DNA of 64,000 nucleotides from Sisyra terminalis (GCA_958496175.1 OY292274.1:34325482-34389481), one strand, 5' to 3'. Counted from the first letter of the stretch, positions 1 to 13,070 are shown. The notes: generated by a model from the sequence alone, not told the origin. Translations and numbers: made by a program.

Positions 1-2389
1 TGTATGGAATCAATCAACACAGCCTTACTGACTGTTCAAATACAAGTTCCAAGAATATGATTGCCTTGTGTCACTTCAAATATTTTTCAGTTTTGCAAGT
101 ATTTTTAGAAGAAAAGCCAATTTTGCTCATCCATTTGAATAATAATAGATGTTGAAATCTCTTTTTCAACTTCCAGATAAAGTAAACTTTCACGTGTATA
201 TTTTACTTGTTTAGTTAGAAAGGATGTCCTTTTTCATAAATGTTGATGATTGTGTGATGCTGTGTGATTTTATTTGTTTGTGTGCTGGGTAACATTTACA
301 TTTTATAACAAACACAAGTAAACTTTCTCTGAGCTTTTCCGTTTTATTTTCTTTCATACAATTTTGTTCTCATTTTACGTTCTCGTTAAGACAACAAATA
401 ACATCCCTGCTAAAATTGTCAAAAGAAAATTATTGTTATCAGTGATAATCATTTGATGATTTGTATCCACTAATGGACCGACTATGAGTGAAATTCAACC
501 AAAAAGCGATTAAAATGTTATGCGAGTTGCATATATTTGATTCGGTAGGACTATTAAAATGTCCCCTAGATTCTGTACGACTAGACCAAGCGGGATTTCA
601 CTCGAAATTTAATGATGAAAACGGGGTTCCTATAGGTTGAAACTTTTGATCCGTGTAAATGAGAAAGGAGGATAAATGAATTTTACATGCACACATTTAT
701 TTCATTTACATACAAGCGTATATTTCATTTTGAAATAGTCGTTGCAAATTATCTATAATGGAATTCGCATTAATAGAGTCACTTCACGTATGCTCTTCCT
801 ATAATGGAAATTAATGAATAATTAAGGAAGAGATTTTACAAACCATCATCATTTAAAAATAAATTATCTAATTTTAAACCACTCAGCATATACACAAATA
901 CAATACAATAAACATAGCATAACATAAAAGCTACTCCATGTCATCCCAAAAAAACAACAGTCTTTAGGAACAAAACTAATATTTCTTGAAACCGGTATTT
1001 TTATTTAAGAGTAGCTGGACCGTATCCTTAAGATTGTTATTTAAGAGATAAAAATCTAAATATTAGATAATTTACGATTAATAAATGACAGGAAAAGGAA
1101 CGCGACAAGCAATTTGTTAGTTTTCGTATCTTTAAAAATTCAGACATAGCTTAGTTATTTTTTCGACCACTACCAGCGAATTGTGCTAAGAAACTTTAAG
1201 ATAATATAAAAGAAGGTATTCCAAACTGAAGCCAAAGCTGTCAAAACATTGCATTCATGTTCTTCATATATTATAGTACCTTTAATATACCGCAAATTCA
1301 TTACTACTTAATTCTGCTTATGTTTAGAAAACAATTTTCTATTGAAACTTCCTTTGCGAATTATATGAAAATGTTTCTAACGCTTATATTCACACATGTA
1401 TTCATAACGATACTGGAACCTTCTGCACTATACCTTCATTTCGTCAACGACTTTGCAATACAGCGTTCGTTATCCTGTAATTTATACTTCATGGAGAAAT
1501 CCTATACAATTTACTTATCCTAAATATTCTTAGGTAAAAATACGCATGTTTTCTATATTACTCGGATAAAATTTGTATCGTTTTATTTTGAAATCAATGT
1601 CACTAACTAGATGAAAAAATACCGGTTCTTAATAGTATAGCGTACTACAATTTGAATGACATTGTTATGTTCTTATCTTTATTTTGCATTACCATCCAAT
1701 TGTTTGGATTACAGATTTGTATTGACAACGTTCGTTAAATTTGTATTTAAGATAACAATCATTTATTTTAAACCCACGTTTATTTATTTACCTTAACGGT
1801 TGTCGCGATTTATTGGAGTTATACTTCTTTAGGTAGGATCATGAGAGGGTAAAATTAAATTAAGTTACAGAACTCAGGTTACGTTATTTGATGTGTCACA
1901 ACTTTTTGAGATTTGCCAGAGCTGCCACCACACTAGCCAGTACACTTTCTTGGATTGAAAATAACCAAAGGCAATTGCGCTAGGGTCATTTTTTTCACGG
2001 AGAAAACACCCAAAAGGGGTAGGGTTGCAATCTCATACTGCCCCTACCGACTAATCTTTATGTTTAAGTTTTAAACCAAGTGATAAGCAAAATAAACGCA
2101 AGTGCTTAATACGGTAACTACTTTTATTTGTAAAATATGAACCAAGTCTATTACGCGAGATAATGTATGAGTTTTTGAAAACCAAAAGTATCTTAAATGT
2201 TTTCAAAATTTATAAATTATTTTCCCGTTTCCCCGCCACAAATAAACAATATCTTTAAATTTTATTCATTTTTTTTTAATTAATAGCTGAGTTAAGATAA
2301 TAATAATAATAAAATATTTTTAATCGATTCAATAATAAGTAAATTTTGATCTATAATATATCGATAAAGACGAAAAACAAAGAATGTAA
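1..2389. other. AT-rich stretch, no gene seen
   Basis: Only short chance ORFs are present. A weak GGTAGGG / CCCTACC inverted pair lies near 2,019-2,047. No transposon ends recognised. Confidence 0.6.
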
Positions 2390-2640
2390 ACACATACGTG
2401 TGAGTGAAAACCAAATATAGTAATCACTATCTCAAATTTAAACTAGCTGGTTGTTGTCACTTATTTCAACTCTCATTTGGACTTCAATCAATTTGCCATT
2501 TTTTATCAGTTGGAAAATATCGCAGAGCTACAAGTACTCAACAATTATAACGATGCAAATTCTATTAAGAACTCATGAAACAAAAATTGTTGAAAATTAT
2601 TTTTAGAAAAAAACTAGATTTACAAAGAAGTATAACTTCT
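2390..2640 (+). repeat. Partial copy I of the GAAGTTATACTTC family (right end)
   Basis: CACATACGTGTGAGTGAAAA and the following CAACTCTCATTTGGACTTCA align with 26,690-26,780 and 27,900-28,000. It closes with GAAGTATAACTTC at 2627-2639. Confidence 0.5.
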
Positions 2641-2977
2641 TACGGGTTCAAAACTGATTCAAGACTGTACTGAACTATGTAGTGAACCCCACTGTCAACA
2701 ACCTTATATACAAATTTAACCCTAATCTGGAAACTTCGAGAAAGGTAAATATGTACTCTCTTTCTCATAGATTATGCTCGAATATCTTTTATTTCATTCA
2801 ATTTTCATTGTTTGAATTTTTAAATGTCCTAAGTCTGCGACAATGTCTTTCGGAATAACCATATGATTACAGATGTTGATTTGTACACTTAATATTTAGT
2901 TAGCCTGTTTTATTTCAATTTCTAATTCTGTTTAATTTTACAAACTGATTCCCTAGGTACTAATCAAACAATACGGA

Positions 2978-3003
2978 TAAACCAACTACACTTAGTTGGT
3001 TTA
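2978..3003. repeat. Perfect hairpin, 11-bp arms
   Basis: TAAACCAACTA, the loop CACT, then TAGTTGGTTTA. The arms match perfectly. No surrounding gene explains it. Confidence 0.8.
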
Positions 3004-3751
3004 AACTTTAAAGCTACAAATTTTAACAATTTTTTGTATTTTTTTTGGTTACAATCATCAAACAATCCAATATCGATAGAATATTTTTATTATTCGTGGT
3101 CTCTTCTTAAACACTACTGTATGACTTTATTGGAGTTTCTTCTAAGTTGTTTATTGTATCGTAACACTAACTTAAAATTCATCAACTTTAACAGACAAAT
3201 AAAATTAAAAATGTCTTATTTGTATACATGAAACACCTGTTTTGGTTTTCTATACAAATCATAATTTTCGATTATTTTGTGCTCTTTTTAAACAATGCTC
3301 TGTAATGGTAGTAACTATTAGATATGTCATAATTTAGACAATAATGAAAGCAATCATAATAATCAAATAAAAGAAATGTATGTGCAACTACTTTATTTTA
3401 ATGTGAAAAAGTCGTAAAAGAGTATTCACCAAAATTGGTTATGGTTGGTTAAATATATATTTTTTTATTATCATGTAGTTCTGCACGATCTCCAGTAAGG
3501 TGCAATAATTGCAATTGCTTTAGGAACAAGATTCTTTTGCAATGGAGTGATCCCAGGGGATTTTTTTCTAGGTAACAAAATCCCTTTACAATTTACAGAT
3601 TAAATCAATTTTGCTTTTAAATCTTTGATTAGATCATTCTAAAACTATTCAAGCAATCAATTCTTATGAAAGAAAAAAAATGAAAATAGCACGTAATGTT
3701 TCAGTCTAGTTTTTGCATATCATATCTATAGGGTAAGTCCAATCAATAGAC

Positions 3752-4830
3752 GTCCATCAAGTAAACATTACACTTTTGGAATTTGTAAAAAACAATTACG
3801 AAATATTTCAAAAGTTCTGGAAGAAAATGAAAATGTCGCTCAAATATTTTCCAGAAACATTGGGTGTAATACTTAGTTGACGTTTAAAGCTTTTCTACAA
3901 ATATTGAAATTTCTGAAGCTTTTTTGTATCATTAATTAGTGCTTTTTTGTCGTTGGGTAGTTTTGAAAAAAAATAACTTGAACACTCGCATATTTTCCGA
4001 CAAAACACTAATTAAAACAAAAGCTCAATTTGGGGCATTTTTTAAATATTGAAAATATGAATTTTTCTTCACCATTAATTGATGTCTTTTAGTCGCTTAA
4101 AAGATGTGCAAAAAGAATTTGACGCTTCCATATTTTTCGAAGAAAGGCTATTTACAGAAAAAGCTCGATTTGGACAGTTTTCAAATATTAAAATATAATT
4201 TTGTTATTTTAGCAAAATTTGATGATAGCTAAGCTACTAGAGAAAAATTAGAGTAAAAAGTTTTAATTTATAAAGTCTACAACAATTAGTTTCTGAGAAA
4301 GCAACTAAAATTAAAACTAAAACCTTTACTAAAAATTAAAATTTGTTTTAAATGAAAAATATGCACTTATGATAAAATTTCGTTTTCTTAAAAAAAATGC
4401 TCATTCAAAATCTCTTCACGTCTCCAACGATTAGTTGATAAATTTAGTTTTAAAAATGTTGATTATTCAATTGATAAGTTTCTTTGTCAATAATATTTTT
4501 TTTTAAATTTTCAATTTATGAAAAATGCTCCAAATCGAGCATTATAATCGAGCGAATAAAGTTTGCTCGGATATTCAGCGATAGATCAATTTTTTTCTTT
4601 CAAAACACTTCAACGACAAAAAACGTCAATTAATGACGCAAAAACTTTTGAAATTTTAATATTTGTAGAAAAGCTCTAAACGTCAACTTAGCATTACATA
4701 GGGTTTTTCTAGAAAATAAGTATAAGCGATATTTTTTTTCCTCCAAAACTCTTGAAGAACAAAAAACATCAAAGTATTTCGTAGCTATTTTTTACAAACA
4801 CCAAAAGTGTAGGTAATGCAAACTCGCTAA
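3752..4830. mobile_element. Fold-back element copy, diverged
   Basis: GTCCATCAAGTAAACATTACACTTTTGGAA opens the left arm. The right arm near 4,760-4,830 reads the inverse (TTTACAAACACCAAAAGTGTAGGTAATGC) but its last bases have decayed. Interior subunits match the 51.4-kb copy. Its middle (TCTACAACAATTAGTTTCTG) is shared with the 32.6-kb copy. Confidence 0.65.
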
Positions 4831-5084
4831 AACATTCCATCTCTTTAATTGGTGCATGTTCTCTGCGTTATCAAGTAGGTTGAAGACTTAAATATTGGTA
4901 TTGTATGTATTGTATTGTATTGTTTGTATGGTTGTCCAGTTTTTAAGCTAAGCTTCGCTATACCTTTTCTACTTCTTGTTTAATAGTTGGCAGTTCGATA
5001 TCCTCGTGTATCTTTTTGTTGTGTATATAGTAGAAAACATTTAATATTTGACTTTGGGTTTTAGATTGCATTGTAATATTTCAA

Positions 5085-5430
5085 TGTTTGAGTTTGACGC
5101 TGTGCCCCACAGGCCACCATTCTATTCCATAAACTCGTATAGGCATCAATGTCACTTTGTAAAGTAATATCTAATTGTCTGTATCTAGTAACAATTTTCA
5201 TCCCAATAACGAGTACATTCTTTTAAGTTTTATTTTTAGGGATTCTCTAAGTTTCTTAATATGCTAAGGCCGTGTTAATTTTTGATCAAGATGAATTGGT
5301 AATTTGCTGTACTCTTTTACGCCAGGTCTACTCCTCCCATAGGCCGGTGGATAGACATTTTTACGGAAAGTAAATAGTAAATGACCCACTTTGTCGCTAT
5401 TTATTTTAATTTTCCATTTTTTGATTACTT
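5085..5430 (-). pseudogene. Decayed jockey-type reverse transcriptase thumb fragment
   Basis: Conceptual minus-strand translation gives KIKINSDKVGHLLFTFRKN, then several stops, then MYSLLG and MPIRVYGIEWWPVG. These line up with the thumb segment of jockey-clade RTs (INEDK...FTLRR, YWLLGR, PIWTYGIQLWG). Frameshifts and stops are present throughout, so it is an old copy. The intact element at 16.7-19.0 kb shows the matching region. Confidence 0.6.
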
Positions 5431-5739
5431 TTCTACTTCCTTTGGGTGATTTTGGTTATCTTAGATTGTCTTGGATTATTAAAGAAGCTTCATTTGATTG
5501 GTTTGTTATGATTATGATAGATAGAAATATCATTTAAATAATAAAACTATATTTTTTTCCCCAAGCGTGTAATGCAAATATGTAACCAAAGGGAAAAACT
5601 AGTCCTAGATATCGCCCTAGAGTTCATAGTTAATGACTACTTTGTGGTACTTTCACTAAAACCTTTATAATAGTAACGTAACTCATTGTAATACGAAACT
5701 TTATGATAATGTTTCGAAGCATTTTTAATTTTAAATTTT

Positions 5740-5975
5740 CCAACTAAACTTTATACGCATTTAAAAAACGGTATTTTCACTTATAGATTGATAAAAAGAT
5801 GATCCAAATCGTTTTAATATAGCTCTTTAATAGATAAAAAAAAATATATTTGATAAATCTTACACATTTATTCTACGCGTATCACTATTTTAAAAAAAAC
5901 TACGCAATTTTTCTCTATCCTTCGGATAAAATTTTGTCTTAAAGATATATATCACTATTAACCTGCGAAAATACC
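5740..5975. repeat. Diverged repeat shared with 39930-40175
   Basis: TACACATTTATTCTACGCGT and TCCTTCGGATAAAATTTTGT match the later copy at about three bases in four. No coding or terminal structure seen. Confidence 0.35.
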
Positions 5976-8336
5976 TACTTATATATAATAAATACTACTT
6001 ATATATAAATACAGATTTTATAAGTACTTAAATATTATTAATTTTTTTTTGACCAACTAGAATATTATATTTACTAAAAGCCGTTCATATGTAAAACACA
6101 ATCTGGCCAACCACCATTTCCAGTAGGTACCATCAAGGAGGTTTTTTTAAAAACACCAGTTTTTAAAACAAGAATCAAATACAAAAAATGAGTATCTAAT
6201 ATGACATATTAAAACAGCAATTAGGTACACAAAGAAAGGAAAAATAGCATTGATGTTTTATTTGAGAAGGCTCATTGTTGTACTTCCTGCAGGATTTAGA
6301 AACAAATTCCAAAAACAAAAGAAGCATCGATTGTCTCAGATGGGCTATAGATACCACAAAAACTTTAAAAATTAAGCATGAGATTTTCCTGAGTGTAATA
6401 CCTATTGAAGTTCATAATTTTTCATTAAAAGAATTACAATTGGGATTTTGAAAAAAAAAAAATATTGATTTTTTTCATGTATTTTAAAACTTTATTATTA
6501 ATAATATTGATATTTAATGCAAAAAACTTAAAAAAAAATTTTCAATTAATTATAAACGATTAAAAATTGATAAAATTTAAAAAAAAATCACGTGACTATA
6601 AACGCGCCATGAGTAGTCACCATAGTTGTGACGTAATAATGTTATAGCTATTTAATAACAATACAGCGTTTACAGCTATTACACGTGACTAGACAATAAT
6701 ATTGAAAATTTATTGCTAAAAAACGAGTCGTGAGTTGATTCCAATTAGCTATGTGTGATAAAGGATTTATAAAGGCAAAGTCTGATAATATAAGTGCACT
6801 GCTTAAAATCATTTATTTCGACGTTTGCCATCTTGGGGAACATTTAAAAACATTTTGTTAGGAGTTTTTTTTGTAGTATTCGTTCATAATGGTACAAAAC
6901 AAGAACGATAACTTTTAAGGTTCGACATTTTCAATATAAATTTCAATATTTAACTATCACAACAGAATTAAATCAATCAAAACAGTGTACTTATTATTTC
7001 TGTATCAACTGTAATGAGTGACAACTAACATTAGGACGTCACACGCGCTCGGGTTTATTCGGGAGCTGTCGGCGTGTATTCGGTACTAGATTCAAAAATT
7101 AATTTTTATTTTGAAATAACTTTTAAATTATTGCGAAAAAAAAAACAAAAAATAGTTTTGCTATAAAACTTATATATATTTCCATTTATCACAAAAAAAA
7201 ATCACAAACCCAATTGCCTTCATTAATTAGCGTCACATACCAACTGTAAAACAATCAAAAATTAACATCGTTATATTTCAAAAATTAGATTTTTTTTTTA
7301 GGTGGTATCAACGGTAAATAATATTGTGCACTTGTTTGCCGAGATAGGTTTGGTATTCATTACAAAAATAAGAAATACCAAATCTTCGGTTTCGGAGATA
7401 AAGGTTCCTACTGATTTCAAAAATATACTGACCAATGTTTTGTGCTGTATGACATGCGGTATTTCTCAAAACTATAAACAGTTGCTTTTTAGGTAACTTC
7501 GCCGAGCACACCATCTTACAATAATGTACAGTGGACGATATATATGGTTTAGCTATCTTCGGCTACAAACATATGTTATAGGTTCCTACAGATTGAATTT
7601 GGGTTGTCAAGGAAAAATATAACATAATAAATGTATACAAATATTTTTCCTAATTTTATCCAGCTCTCATTCTCTTTTCAAATCTCTTATGAGCATTGCT
7701 TAATGGTATATCATCATAAGATTGCGCCTCTTTAAAGTATTTGTAATTGGCGCTTAATAAGTGTCGATTTGAAGGCTTCACATATTGTTTTTTTAATGTT
7801 GCTTCAAATCTATCTACTCTTGTGATCGATACAAGATACCAGCCAAACGATATGTGATTCCATATGTTGTCTAGTTTTAATTGCATTAGACGTTTTTTCA
7901 ACATTAATTTTTATGCGTCTTAAGTCATTGCATTGAAAACAGTGATTCAATAAACTTCCGTATCGTTTTCTTGCAAAGTATTAAAGAGTGAATGGTAGTG
8001 AATTTGGCAGTGCTTAAATAAAGATCATTTACAATTTATGCATGACTAATTCAGTCATGCATAAAGTTCGTCAAAAAACTTGTCACATGCTGTGGGGTAA
8101 GATTCGTTTACAGCCCTATGGTCCGACTATAGCAAATTTCTAACATCTCATCCTTGTCCCTTAGCACTTTTTCCCCTTAGTCCCTTAGCGCTAAATATTC
8201 AATGTCATGTTGGGCTCTCTCGTTATCGTTATTTGACAAGTTTTGATTTAACAAATCAAAATATGTCAAATAATTTCTTTCATCAGGTAGAATTAGCACC
8301 TGACAAAATCATACAAGTTCTCATATAAAAGTTTTG
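5976..8336. other. AT-rich stretch with weak signals only
   Basis: Contains a pair of inverted CACGTGACTA-type blocks near 6,590-6,690 and a small GC-rich patch at 7,035-7,085. A TTTTTTTTTAG acceptor-like site before an open frame at 7,302-7,496 could not be tied to a gene. The short ORF at 7656-7904 is listed separately. Confidence 0.5.
7656..7904 (-). CDS. Short ORF, weak resemblance to the start of a mitochondrial P450
   Basis: An 82-codon open frame with an N-terminal basic stretch and the phrase FKEAQSYDDIP. This recalls the region before the proline-rich hinge of insect mitochondrial cytochromes P450. It then loses the expected GPK motif and stops after KRMRAG. No splice donor is obvious at the point of divergence. 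Most likely a decayed fragment or chance ORF. Confidence 0.15.
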   Translation of the reverse strand: MLKKRLMQLKLDNIWNHISFGWYLVSITRVDRFEATLKKQYVKPSNRHLLSANYKYFKEAQSYDDIPLSNAHKRFEKRMRAG

Positions 8337-9100
8337 TTAAGGGAGGGGTTAGGGTTTTTACTTTCGAAAAATCGATATTTTATTTTTTCTCTTATCTTAT
8401 TGTTTAACATTTCAAGAATATGTCCTTAAAATTTTAGGTCGATAGAAGCAATATTCTTAAAGTTATTGTCTTATTAATCTCCTGGCATTTAACGCTCCAA
8501 CTCTAACAGCTGCGGGCGGCCGGGTAGTTCATAAACTTTAGACGCGTTTTTCTCAAAACTGCTTTTTCAAAGTCCGTGTTCACTGTCATTTCAAAACTAC
8601 TTGACCGATTCATTTCAAACTTTATACACATTTTTGATATATAAAATACCGCCCCCCCCCCAACGTTTGGTAAAAACATTTTTTTTTTCATTAAAGCTGT
8701 TTTCCACCCCCAAAAAGGCGGAATTTTTATTGGAAAATAACAATTTACACTTTAAATGGCCGCCAAAAATTTTTAAATAAAAAAAAATTATCAGAGAACG
8801 TAGGGGGGGGGGGAAATTTGATCATAATTTGACCAATTTTTCTTGGTTTTTTATTTTCAAATAATTTCTAGCCGAGTTATGGTGAACACCGCTAATTGTT
8901 TTTTTCTCAGGACGTTCTGAGGGAAGCTCTGTTACCGGCTTATGCTTCAATATTTTAGCATGAAAAAATTACCCTATATTGTCGAAAGTATGTTCAATAA
9001 TGTACAAAAGGTCCGAATAAAATTACTCAATCCATATTTAAGAAAAAAAATCGCAAAAAAAGTATTTTTTTCTACCTTGAAACCCTAACCCCTCCCTTAA
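8337..9100. mobile_element. TTAA-flanked MITE (piggyBac-like target site)
   Basis: TTAA occurs at 8337-8340 and 9097-9100. Directly inside are perfect 17-bp inverted repeats GGGAGGGGTTAGGGTTT / AAACCCTAACCCCTCCC. The 756-bp interior includes runs of C (about 8652-8661) and G (about 8803-8813), a GC-rich CTGCGGGCGGCCGGG block near 8510-8523, and no coding capacity. TTAA target choice is typical of piggyBac. Confidence 0.85.
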
Positions 9101-10269
9101 GTAAGCAGAAAACTTTTGGTAATACGATTTATGTTTCAGCGATCATAACTTCCAATACAGCTAAAGAAATATTCCAAAAGGCCTTGGTTAATTTTATGCA
9201 TATTAATTTTACAATTGGAACCGTATACAGGTTTTAATTTTTCACATAATTCAATTAATTATTGATATCAATGTTACCTTTCAGTTTGGTTCAAAATTTG
9301 TTAACTACAAATCTGCAATGCAACTTTACCAGAACTTTATTCGCTTGCCAGTTGTTGCCATTGTACACTTTTTATTTGATTTTTCAAGCGTTTTCACTAC
9401 CGAAGAGTACCAAAATAGAGCTATATTTTGGTAAGTTCCTGAGTTTTGTTCGGAAGTAAAGTTGACAAAAACGTTCATAACACTAACACATCGACTGATC
9501 GACTAAAAACACTTATACGTACCGAGTTTAACTTTCATCTTTTTTTCTAAATTGTTTGGTTAATTTTAATTTAAATTACAACGATATCGTTCATAATTAT
9601 ATGATCCTCCAGTTTTAATTTTTAAATTAAGAACCTGTGTCAACATGTTTCGAATTCTTTTCATTAGAATCATGAACGAGGAGGATTTCAATGAGAAGGA
9701 TCACGAATGTCAAGATCCTTTTCCCCATTAATTAAGTACGATTCCCTTTCTTCCTCGTTTTTGCTAACCCTTATTTTGATGAAAAATTCTATCATTGCTC
9801 GTACTTGTTTTGTGCTTTATCTGATACCATAATAATACATAAAAGTCAGATTTCTGTAAAGCATATATAACTTGGCATTGTTGATTGTAGTTATAGGATT
9901 GTTGTTGTAGGATGATATACTTGGCCGAGTTATCGATAAAATAAAAAGCCACTGCTTATTTATAGCTGTGAGAAATATCTTCTACTATAAAGCACAAAAC
10001 ATGAACGGCATATTTTTGAAATATTGAGGAACCTTTATCCTCGAAACCGAAAATATGGTCCTTCTTACTATTAACTATTACCATCTCATCATACAAAAGC
10101 ACACAATTTTTATCCGTTCATCGTTGATACCACTTTTACATTTAAAGTTAAATTTAAGATTTGAAATATAGCGTTGTTAATTCTTGGTTGTAGATTTACA
10201 ATTGGTATCTGACACAGAATAATATCCTATAAGTGCACTCCTATTTCTTTTGATAAAAAGTTACATGCT

Positions 10270-10653
10270 TTAACAATCTTTACACTTGCAAATTTCCTGT
10301 TTTTTTTTTATTATGAATGTATTATCATTCTTCGGCAATAGGTATTTCTTATTTATTTTGAATTTGTGTTTCATTATTTCCCTAAATAAGTTCATACAAT
10401 GTATCCTCTCACCAACATCAAAGCTGTTTCTCCTCTCTTTACGTAATAGTCGTTTCAGCATTTTAATTTGGATTCCCAATTGTTGGTTTTGTTTCTCGTA
10501 TTTTTGTTCATTATTAGCTGCTGCTGGCTGATACTGGTTTGCTGCTACTGCTATTGATTGGCTTGATACTTGGTACTCACTTTCTGGTAACCAACTTGTA
10601 TAGGTTGAAAAATGGTTCCGGTTAAAGTAACATCTGAAACATGAATATGTCAT
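10270..10653 (-). CDS. Unrecognised ORF, possible exon of a larger gene
   Basis: An open frame of up to 127 residues ending in KCKDC. The ATG may be fortuitous, because a good splice acceptor (tttcag) lies just inside it, at about 10,633 on the minus strand. The middle is Gln/Ala-rich (QYQPAAANNEQKYEKQNQQ) and leads into a basic, coiled-coil-like stretch (IQIKMLKRLLRKERR). Shortly after the acceptor, in another frame, a GTGAGT donor is present, so a short alternative exon reading VTLTGTIFQPIQVGYQK is also possible. No family recognised. Its amino-acid make-up looks more protein-like than the neighbouring random ORFs. Could be a real exon or chance. Confidence 0.3.
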   Translation of the reverse strand: MTYSCFRCYFNRNHFSTYTSWLPESEYQVSSQSIAVAANQYQPAAANNEQKYEKQNQQLGIQIKMLKRLLRKERRNSFDVGERIHCMNLFREIMKHKFKINKKYLLPKNDNTFIIKKKQEICKCKDC

Positions 10654-10838
10654 TAATTGTTAAGTAAAAATAATTTGCTTGTCTCTAAAACTAATTCTTG
10701 GATATTGATTGTTAAATTTAAGTAAAATGGTTAACTTGTAAATTTTCACCTTCTTATAATTTAATGATATAAATTGTAATAAAAAGAAGAGTAATATTTA
10801 TAGCAAATTCACATAAATAACTTTACATTTTTTTTAAA

Positions 10839-11407
10839 CTATAGACCAGGGGTTCTCAAAGTGTGCGCCGCGGCGCCCTGGTGCGCCATAGAAAGTAAAG
10901 AGGGGCGCCGCGAGTCGATCCTCTATCATTATCTGAAATGATCCGAAACCACAAATATTCGCGGGTACCTATAAAGCAACAATTACAACAACTACTATTA
11001 TTATAGGTACATATTACTTTCGACTATATAATAATAATAATAAAACTTTATTTCCTCCAATTAATTTACACGTGTAAGTTTACAAATTTAAAATTTTGTT
11101 TACTTATCTTAACATTTTTGTTTAACTTAAAAGTTCCTTCTTTTGTTTCCCACAATATTTTACCTTTTAACTTTTGCTACTCATTTCCCTTTCCTCTATT
11201 TTTTTCTTTTTTGATTTCATTATAGGGGTGCCTTTTTTAGGGGGAGAAATTCAAAAACTCCCTCTGTCTTTGTATTTTCGACTATATATATATATATATA
11301 TATAGTCTCCATATCCAAATAACTTACTAAAGTAGGGCGCCGTGACAAAATACTAACCTTGTAAATGCGCCGCGGGCTCAAAAAGATTGAGAACCCCTGC
11401 TATAGAC
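10839..11407. mobile_element. hAT MITE with intact 8-bp target duplication
   Basis: CTATAGAC flanks both sides (10839-10846 and 11400-11407). The element (10847-11399) has terminal inverted repeats beginning CAGGGGTTCTCAA and GC-rich GCGCCGCGG subterminal blocks at both ends. The interior is AT-rich and non-coding, with (ATA)n near 11,026 and (TA)n near 11,284-11,307. Confidence 0.93.
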
Positions 11408-12350
11408 TTTTAATCGCATATTTACATTTACTTTCAAATCTATAAGACTTCAACTAATATTTTATGAAATATTTAAATAATGAATAATTGATTTTTCATC
11501 TCCATACCAAAATGGTCCATTAATTCTTTTCACAATATTGTTACATACCTAAGATTTTAATGTGTGTGTGTGCATACATATGTGCATATAGCAGTGCTGA
11601 GCGTCTGAACGGTTAGGTTTAAAGAGTATCACTTTTAACTCATTTTTAATTATTTCTTATGGAATTTTTATGTATCCTGGAAGCTTTTAATATTACTTTT
11701 ATTAACTGTACCGTGTCTATAAAATGAATCATAACAAGGATTATTGTTGACAAAGTTGTTTATGAACGCCTGAGGAAGGCTCAATAAAGGGGTCGAATAA
11801 AAACGTCGAATAAACGTCGTGAATAAAAATAAAGTTTTAACTGCTTATTTTGATCCTAGTCGTCTGAAAATTTGTATTAAACAAGTTGTAATGTAGTAAG
11901 TTTTACAGACTTATGTTTACAATTTTCTCATATAAAAGAACCTCACGAAATACAAGGCTCAGTTTCGAAACTAGGAAAAATGTTTTGCTTTTTTTCGAAC
12001 AAATTTTTGACGTAAACAAAATTGCTGCATACTTTAGCATAGCGAAAAAACGTATTTCATGTGATTTACTGTCATAACCATACACAGCACAATAAATTCT
12101 ACTTTTTTTAAACAACGACCCAATTTCATAACTTCCATTTCAATTAAAAAATGTATATTTGATTTTTAATTATGTATAGTTGTATAGTTGATATAGTTGT
12201 ATATAAAAGAGCACACAAAAACAAGTAACTAGTCAAAACAGGTTAGTTCCCAATATCATTTGGAATTCGTGGTTTAATTGTTGCAGGACAAAATTATAAT
12301 TTGTTAATCATTTTTGATATCACCCTTTTATTATATAGTTACATTACATA

Positions 12351-13070
12351 TCATATATATAAATTGGCTATCTTGCTGTGCGTCCGTGCCGAATGAGCTA
12401 TGCGCATGCTCTCTGTTATCCCCACTTACGTATTCAAAACGTTGGTAGGGGTACTCACTCACTAATGTATTTATTTGTGAATACGTATTTCGGATTTTCA
12501 GAACGAAAATTTTCATTCAACGATAAAAAGCTATTCGATTTTGCACATTTGGACGTTTTGCATAAAAAATTATGGGAAATAGGGAGAAAGCGTGGAAGTA
12601 AATTCGAATATTTTATTTATTTTCAATAACAATAGTTGATTTTCAAATTGTTCTAAATACCGAAGAGAAGTTAGCAAAAAATTGCTACCTTAATGCTTTT
12701 CAGCTGATTATATAATTACTATAGATCACAACCATTGGTTCATAAAAAAATATATTTTAAAAAGTTTGATTGTTGAAAAACGAACCAAAATTTAAAATCG
12801 CTAATTTGGTATAAGTACTACATAAGTATTAACATTTCATACTAATTTAGTGAAATGACGTTATTTAAAATGTTGTTATTAAAATTATATAAAAAAAAAA
12901 CAGTTATATTTTATTTCTTAATATAATTTTAGATAAACTTTTTTATATTAACGACACTCTGATTATTAAATTTAAAATTTCGATTATTATTGATTAACTC
13001 TACATTATCTCATATTTAACATTTTATTGAGATAAAACCTTTAGTTGCGAATGCAACGGGAAACTACTAG
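12351..13070 (+). mobile_element. Non-autonomous Helitron, copy A
   Basis: Begins TCATATATATAAATTGGCTA after an A and ends CTACTAG before a T, the A|TC...CTAG|T arrangement of Helitrons. A small TTGC-GAAT-GCAA hairpin sits 14 bp before the end. It shares its 5' 150 bp and most of its interior with the copy at 22314-23496 and, inverted, with 14270-15120. No Rep/helicase coding is present; the 83-codon ORF in it is chance. Confidence 0.8.

Noticed and set aside
7656..7904. Confident cytochrome P450 exon
   Set aside because: Only a short AQSYDDIP-like phrase supports it; the following conserved motif is absent. Kept only as a low-confidence ORF.
8503..8691. 62-codon ORF in the TTAA MITE
   Set aside because: It spans the C homopolymer and lies in non-coding MITE sequence.
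12378..12629. 83-codon ORF at the start of Helitron copy A
   Set aside because: The sequence is a conserved non-coding Helitron 5' region; the related copy at 22.3 kb does not keep the frame.
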